Positions 60,457-64,000 of a DNA stretch of 64,000 nucleotides are shown piece after piece (the first letter of the stretch is position 1; each line of letters starts with the position of its first letter). Below the pieces are notes generated by a model that was given only the letters and a program-made list of their open reading frames with translations, did not search any database and was not told the origin of the DNA. The position numbers and the translations under genes were made by a program. Source of the stretch: Kribbella sp. ALI-6-A (lineage in GTDB: Bacteria > Actinomycetota > Actinomycetes > Propionibacteriales > Kribbellaceae); NCBI RefSeq assembly GCF_001984195.1, contig NZ_MTQN01000011.1, positions 496,001 to 560,000 of the forward strand, read 5' to 3'.

Positions 60457-61725
60457 GTGGTGGCGAACGTGCTGTTCCGCGGGTCGACGTACCTGCGCTG
60501 GGTGTACCTGCTGCTGGGTGCTGCCCTGGTGCTCGCGTTCATCCTGGTCGACAGCGCACTGGTCGCTCTGGTCGCCAGCCTCGGGTTGCCGCAGATTCCC
60601 ACCGTGTTGCTCGACGCCGTGCTGATTGTCGCCCCGCCGGTGTTGCTCGGGCTCCTGCCCGCCGTGCGCGAGGTCGAGGGCATCGCGGTCGAGTCGTTGC
60701 TCGGGGTTCGGTTCGAGGAGCGGCCGCTCGGCCCGTCCCGGACCTGGCCGCAGCGCCGGCGGACCGCGCTGTGGTTCTGCCTGCACCTGATCACCGGCGG
60801 CTTCGTCGGCGTGCTCAGCACGATCGTCGTCGGGCTCGGCGCGGTGTTGCTCGCGGCCCCTTTCCGGCAGCCCGGCCGGCACGAGCTGGTGCCCGGAATC
60901 GACTACCAGGTCACCGGCAACTGGACCGACCTGTGGATGCCGGCCGCCGCGCTGGCCGCGACGATCGCCCTGATGCTGCTCTCGGCCCCGATCGGCGCGC
61001 TGCTCGCCTACTCCGCTCCGCGCATGCTCGGCCCGACCCCGGCCGAGCGGATCGAGCTGCTCGAACGCCGTACGGCGACCCTTGCCGAGCGCAACCGTCT
61101 CGCCCGTGAGCTGCACGACAGCGTCGGCCACGCGCTCAGCCTGGTCACCCTGCAGGCCGCCGCCGCGCGCCGGGTGCTCGCCACCGACCCTGCCTTCGCC
61201 GAGACCGCACTCGCCGCGATGGAGACCTCCGCCCGGGCGGCGCTGGCCGACCTCGACCACGTGCTCGGCCTGCTCCGCGACGACCGCCGGCCGGGCTCCG
61301 CGACCGCGCCCCAGGCGACGCTCGGCGACGTCGCGCGGCTGGTCGAGGCGACCCGGGCGGGCGGAATCACCGTCGAGGTGCACCGCTCGGGCGACCTGTC
61401 GACGTTGCCGGCCGCGGTGTCGCGCGAGGCGTACCGGATCGTCCAGGAGGGCCTGACCAACGCGATCCGGCACGCCGGGCGCCCGGCCGGCGAGGTCGAG
61501 GTGAACCTGTCGATCAGCCTGGACTCGTCCGGGCTGCTGCTCGAACTGACCAACCCGGTCGCCGCCGTACCGGCCGCCGAGGGTGACTCCACCCGCGGTG
61601 GCCGAGGGCTGGCCGGGATCCGTGAAAGGGTCGCCGTACTGCGAGGAACGGTCGAGGCCGGCCTGGTCGGGGGCCGCTGGCGGCTCGCGGTCACCTTGCC
61701 GGTGGCGGTGACGACGAAAGGATGA
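60457..61725 (+). CDS. Two-component sensor histidine kinase (NarX/HisKA_3 type)
   Basis: A 422-residue kinase. Four hydrophobic segments fill the first ~190 residues (LRWVYLLLGAALVLAFILVD ... LAATIALMLLSAPIGALLAY). The phosphoacceptor is the His in RLARELHDSVGHALSLVTLQ; the ATPase domain ends with GRGLAGIRERVAVLRGTVEA. No outer sensory domain is large, so it probably senses the membrane. GTG 60457 or 60460 is the start. The response regulator follows with ATGA overlap. Confidence 0.9.
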   Translation: MVANVLFRGSTYLRWVYLLLGAALVLAFILVDSALVALVASLGLPQIPTVLLDAVLIVAPPVLLGLLPAVREVEGIAVESLLGVRFEERPLGPSRTWPQRRRTALWFCLHLITGGFVGVLSTIVVGLGAVLLAAPFRQPGRHELVPGIDYQVTGNWTDLWMPAAALAATIALMLLSAPIGALLAYSAPRMLGPTPAERIELLERRTATLAERNRLARELHDSVGHALSLVTLQAAAARRVLATDPAFAETALAAMETSARAALADLDHVLGLLRDDRRPGSATAPQATLGDVARLVEATRAGGITVEVHRSGDLSTLPAAVSREAYRIVQEGLTNAIRHAGRPAGEVEVNLSISLDSSGLLLELTNPVAAVPAAEGDSTRGGRGLAGIRERVAVLRGTVEAGLVGGRWRLAVTLPVAVTTKG

Positions 61726-62384
61726 GTGTGAACATCCCGGTGGTCGTGGTGGACGACGAACCGCTGATCCGGAGCGGACTGCGCGCGATCATCGACGCGG
61801 AGCCCGATCTGACGGTGGTCGGCGAGGCCGGTGACGGGGCCGAGGTCCTCCCGCTGGTCCGGCGGACGGGCGCGGACGTCGTCCTGATGGATGTCCGGAT
61901 GCCCGCCCTCGACGGCATCCAGGCGACCCGGCTGCTGCTCGACGCCCTCGATCCCGCGCCGCGGGTGCTGGTCGTCACCACCTTCGAGAACGACGACTAC
62001 GTGTACGACGCGCTGCGCGCCGGTGCGTCCGGGTTCCTGCTCAAGCGGACTCCCCCGGACGACATCATCGCGGCGATCCGCACGGTCGCCGGCAGCGAGT
62101 CGCTGCTGTTCCCGGAGGCGATCCGCAGCCTGGCGCTCGCGCACCTCGACCACCAGCCGCACCAGCCGGCCGGACTCGACCAGTACGACCTGACCGAGCG
62201 GGAGCAGGAGGTGCTCCGCCTGATGGCGAAGGGGCTGTCGAACGCGGAGATCGCCGGCGAGCTCGTGCTCGGCGTCCAGACGATCAAAACCCACGTCGCC
62301 AACCTGCTCGGCAAGCTGGGTGCCCGCGATCGCACCCAGGCGGTCATTCTCGCCTACGAGTCAGGCTTCGTGCCGCTGCGCTGA
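61722..62384 (+). CDS. NarL/LuxR-type response regulator
   Basis: A 220-residue response regulator. Receiver: VVVVDDEPLIRSGLRAIIDA with the phosphorylated Asp in ADVVLMDVRMPALDG; output HTH: LTEREQEVLRLMAKGLSNAE then IAGELVLGVQTIKTHVANLL. Paired with the preceding kinase. Targets unknown. Confidence 0.93.
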   Translation: MSVNIPVVVVDDEPLIRSGLRAIIDAEPDLTVVGEAGDGAEVLPLVRRTGADVVLMDVRMPALDGIQATRLLLDALDPAPRVLVVTTFENDDYVYDALRAGASGFLLKRTPPDDIIAAIRTVAGSESLLFPEAIRSLALAHLDHQPHQPAGLDQYDLTEREQEVLRLMAKGLSNAEIAGELVLGVQTIKTHVANLLGKLGARDRTQAVILAYESGFVPLR

Positions 62385-62430
62385 CCCGCGGCGCCGCCGG
62401 CACGGTCCCGGGCTTGAGATCAGCGGGGCT

Positions 62431-62964
62431 TCACCGGGTGGGGAGTTCTCCGTGCTCGGCCAGCGTGCAGGCGTTGGCCACGGGGTCAACCGCGTTCGCC
62501 TGCTGGGCGACGCGCTGCAGCAGCATCCGGAAGACCATGCGCTCGCCGTCGTCCAGACCGCCCATGACCTCGTTCTCCGTCGCGCGAAGGCGGCGTTCCA
62601 GGTCGCAGAGCAGCTCCACGCCCTTCGGCGTCGCGACGATCAGCCGCGCCCGCCGGTCCGCCGGATCCGGCTGCCGCTGGACCAGCCCGGCCTTCTCCAG
62701 ATCGTCCAGCAGGTACGTCATCACCGTCCGGTCGATCTCCAGCTGAGTCGCCAGGTCGAGCTGCCGCTTCGGACCCTCCGCGTTCGCCGTGGCGAGCACC
62801 TGGTAGCCGCGCGGCCCTCCTGGCACCTCCTCCAGCGCGGCCGCGCTCTGCTTCGCGTACCGCCGGAAGACCACGCCGAGCGCCCACCCGAGGTCGGCCT
62901 CCACGGACGTGCCGCGGACCCCTCCGGTGGTGCTGACGTTCGCTTCGGGCGTTGGGCTGCTCAC
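62431..62964 (-). CDS. MarR-family regulator
   Basis: A 177-residue winged-helix regulator: TQLEIDRTVMTYLLDDLEKA and GLVQRQPDPADRRARLIVAT (DxRxR wing) are clear, with dimer helices at both ends. GTG 62964 is chosen; longer frames would run into the divergent promoter. It is divergent from the azoreductase-like gene, the common setting for repressors sensing quinones or aromatic acids. Confidence 0.85.
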   Translation of the reverse strand: MSSPTPEANVSTTGGVRGTSVEADLGWALGVVFRRYAKQSAAALEEVPGGPRGYQVLATANAEGPKRQLDLATQLEIDRTVMTYLLDDLEKAGLVQRQPDPADRRARLIVATPKGVELLCDLERRLRATENEVMGGLDDGERMVFRMLLQRVAQQANAVDPVANACTLAEHGELPTR

Positions 62965-63008
62965 GCCTCCATCGTACGGGGTGTAGGCCAACTGGAATAC
63001 GATCTGAC

Positions 63009-63039
63009 TTGAAGATGTTCTGCATGACAGACTATCTTC
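63009..63039 (+). promoter_or_regulatory. Promoter and operator of the azoreductase-like gene
   Basis: TTGAAG (63009-63014) and CTATCT (63032-63037) with 17 bases between them form a good -35/-10 pair. An inverted repeat GAAGAT (63011-63016) / ATCTTC (63034-63039) overlaps both hexamers, as expected for MarR repression. Confidence 0.5.
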
Positions 63040-63080
63040 GGTACAGCTCACTCCGAGCAGACCCCTCTGGAAGGAACGAC

Positions 63081-63746
63081 ATGACCACCCTGCTTCGCAT
63101 CGACGCCAGCCTCCGGCTCGACGGCTCCGTCAGCCGAGCGCTCGCCGACAGCGCCGAGGCGGCCTGGAAGTCCGAGCACCCCGACGGCGTCGTCGTCCGG
63201 CGCGACCTCGGACTGCACCCGATTCCGGCCGGTGTCTGGCCTGCCCTGGTCTCCGACCGGTTCGGCTGGGAGGTTCCGACCGGCGCCGACTTCGTGGACC
63301 CGTCGGACGCCAAGTCCATTGCCGCCGACGCGATCGCCGAGTTCAAGGCCGCGGACGCCGTGCTGCTCGCGGTCCCGCTGTACAACTACGGCATCGCCTC
63401 GCACGTGAAGACGTACATGGACTTGCTGCTCACCGATCAGGACCTGCTCGCCGGTACGGCGGTCGCCGGCCGGCCGATCATCTTCACGCTGGCCCGCGGC
63501 GGCGGCTACGGCCCCGGCACGCCGAAGGAAGGCTGGGACCACGCGACGCCGTACCTGAACCGGATCTTCGGCGAGGTCTTCAACATGCACATCCGTACCG
63601 CGGCCGCCGAACTCACCCTCGCGCCGGTCACGCCCGGTATGGAGGAGCTGATCGACCTGTCCAAGGTCTCCGAGCAGGACGCCCACACCACCGCGGGCGA
63701 ACACGCCGCCGAGGTCGCGCGCGCCCTCACCAGCACCGCCGCCTGA
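63081..63746 (+). CDS. FMN-dependent NADH-azoreductase-like / NAD(P)H quinone oxidoreductase
   Basis: A 221-residue flavodoxin-fold protein starting MTTLLRIDASLRLDGSVSRA (FMN phosphate loop), with VLLAVPLYNYGIASHVKTYM and DLLL (FMN isoalloxazine loop) and IIFTLARGGGYGPGTPKEGW. The block PLYNYGI fits the AzoR group, which reduces quinones and azo compounds. Regulated by the divergent MarR protein by context. ATG follows GGAAGGA. Confidence 0.88.
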   Translation: MTTLLRIDASLRLDGSVSRALADSAEAAWKSEHPDGVVVRRDLGLHPIPAGVWPALVSDRFGWEVPTGADFVDPSDAKSIAADAIAEFKAADAVLLAVPLYNYGIASHVKTYMDLLLTDQDLLAGTAVAGRPIIFTLARGGGYGPGTPKEGWDHATPYLNRIFGEVFNMHIRTAAAELTLAPVTPGMEELIDLSKVSEQDAHTTAGEHAAEVARALTSTAA

Positions 63747-63750
63747 CCTT

Positions 63751-63769
63751 CGTCGCTGTTCGAGCGACG
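63751..63769. terminator. Hairpin terminator after the azoreductase-like gene
   Basis: CGTCGCT-GTTCG-AGCGACG forms a 7-bp stem with 5-base loop just after the stop. A second hairpin AGTGCCG/CGGCACT follows at 63783-63805, ahead of the 3' end of the convergent methyltransferase gene. Confidence 0.6.
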
Positions 63770-63782
63770 GTTCTGCTCCCCG

Positions 63783-63805
63783 AGTGCCGAGCTCGAGCCG
63801 GCACT
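63783..63805. terminator. Second hairpin between convergent genes
   Basis: AGTGCCG (63783-63789) and CGGCACT (63799-63805) pair across a nine-base loop (AGCTCGAGC). It lies nine bases beyond the stop of the minus-strand gene at 63814, so it probably ends that transcript. Confidence 0.5.
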
Positions 63806-63813
63806 GGGGGACG

Positions 63814-64000
63814 TCAGGCAGTCCGCCAGGACGACACGGTGACGGACAAGGTGACGTCCGTCGGATCAGCCAGTACGCCGATCCGCTCGCTCCGCGCCTG
63901 CTTGTCGACGTGCCGCGCGCTCGGTGTCATCCCGACCAACTGCTCGATCGCGCCATGGTCGAGCCGCATCGTCGACTCGACCACTCGCTGCCCGACCCGG
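63814..64000 (-). CDS. Probable 23S rRNA (guanine-N1) methyltransferase, C-terminal end (cut by window edge)
   Basis: The last 62 codons of a minus-strand gene, ending in TGA at 63814. The segment IEQLVGMTPSARHVDKQA and the final VTLSVTVSSWRTA match the C-terminal part of RlmA/TlrB-type 23S rRNA guanine-N1 methyltransferases, which have a conserved GMxPSARH block. The catalytic part is outside the window, so the assignment rests on this motif. Confidence 0.6.
   Translation of the reverse strand, partial: RVGQRVVESTMRLDHGAIEQLVGMTPSARHVDKQARSERIGVLADPTDVTLSVTVSSWRTA

Overview
The window is one high-GC chromosomal segment of a soil-type actinomycete. Evidence seen in the sequence: very high GC, many GTG starts, translational coupling through ATGA, GTGA and TGATG overlaps, a DmdR/IdeR-type iron box, an actinobacterial LexA box (TCGAAC-N4-GTTCGA), and the conserved actinobacterial block pgsA2 / DUF881 / small basic protein / DUF881 / gcvH / garA / MerR / DUF151 / MerR / gcvP in the same order as in mycobacteria. 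The overall gene content suggests Nocardioidaceae, perhaps Kribbella; that placement is inference. There is no sign of a plasmid, prophage, insertion sequence, CRISPR array or tRNA in the window.

Layout. 1-3632: a SbcC-like ATPase (cut by the window edge) coupled to a SbcD-like phosphoesterase, then GNAT, HAD and HutD-family genes. 3633-14910: housekeeping and stress genes, including a quinone-reductase-like enzyme beside a gene remnant, an ECF sigma/anti-sigma pair, a first ECF42-type sigma factor coupled to its YCII/DGPF partner, a DinB-like protein, a hydrolase, and a TldD/TldE protease pair. 14911-19213: an unusual stretch with a PfkB-like protein carrying an extra N-terminal domain, an intergenic region crowded with TTGGCA/TGCCAA half-sites, a 51-residue two-helix membrane protein, and a two-gene unit coding for a Mom-like GNAT-fold protein and a YunG-like cysteine-peptidase-fold protein. 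19253-25958: a five-gene NIS siderophore operon in the gene order of rhizobactin rhbBCDEF, behind a double iron box. 26069-39216: an SDR, a beta-lactamase-family hydrolase, then the gcv/garA/pgsA2 block with a glycine riboswitch in front of gcvP.

39448-42927: an ArsR/SRPBCC pair, a second YCII + ECF42 module, and a frameshifted quinone-oxidoreductase gene. 43108-48824: a VOC protein, the SOS-controlled imuA-imuB mutasome genes under a perfect LexA box, and small hypothetical genes with an F420/FMN-type enzyme. 48837-60032: a catabolic island on the minus strand with two paralogous GntR regulators, a dehydrogenase, an ACMSD-like amidohydrolase, a cupin, a flavin monooxygenase, an SDR, an FAH-family enzyme, a RidA protein, an Ldh-family oxidoreductase and an SsuABC-like transporter. 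This looks like uptake and ring cleavage of a (possibly amino-substituted) aromatic compound. 60457-64000: a two-component system, a MarR regulator divergent from an azoreductase-type enzyme, and the 3' end of a probable 23S rRNA methyltransferase.

The best candidates for something undescribed are the Mom-like/YunG-like unit, the PfkB-like protein with degenerate active site next to the TTGGCA cluster, and the aromatic island with its two near-identical GntR regulators.
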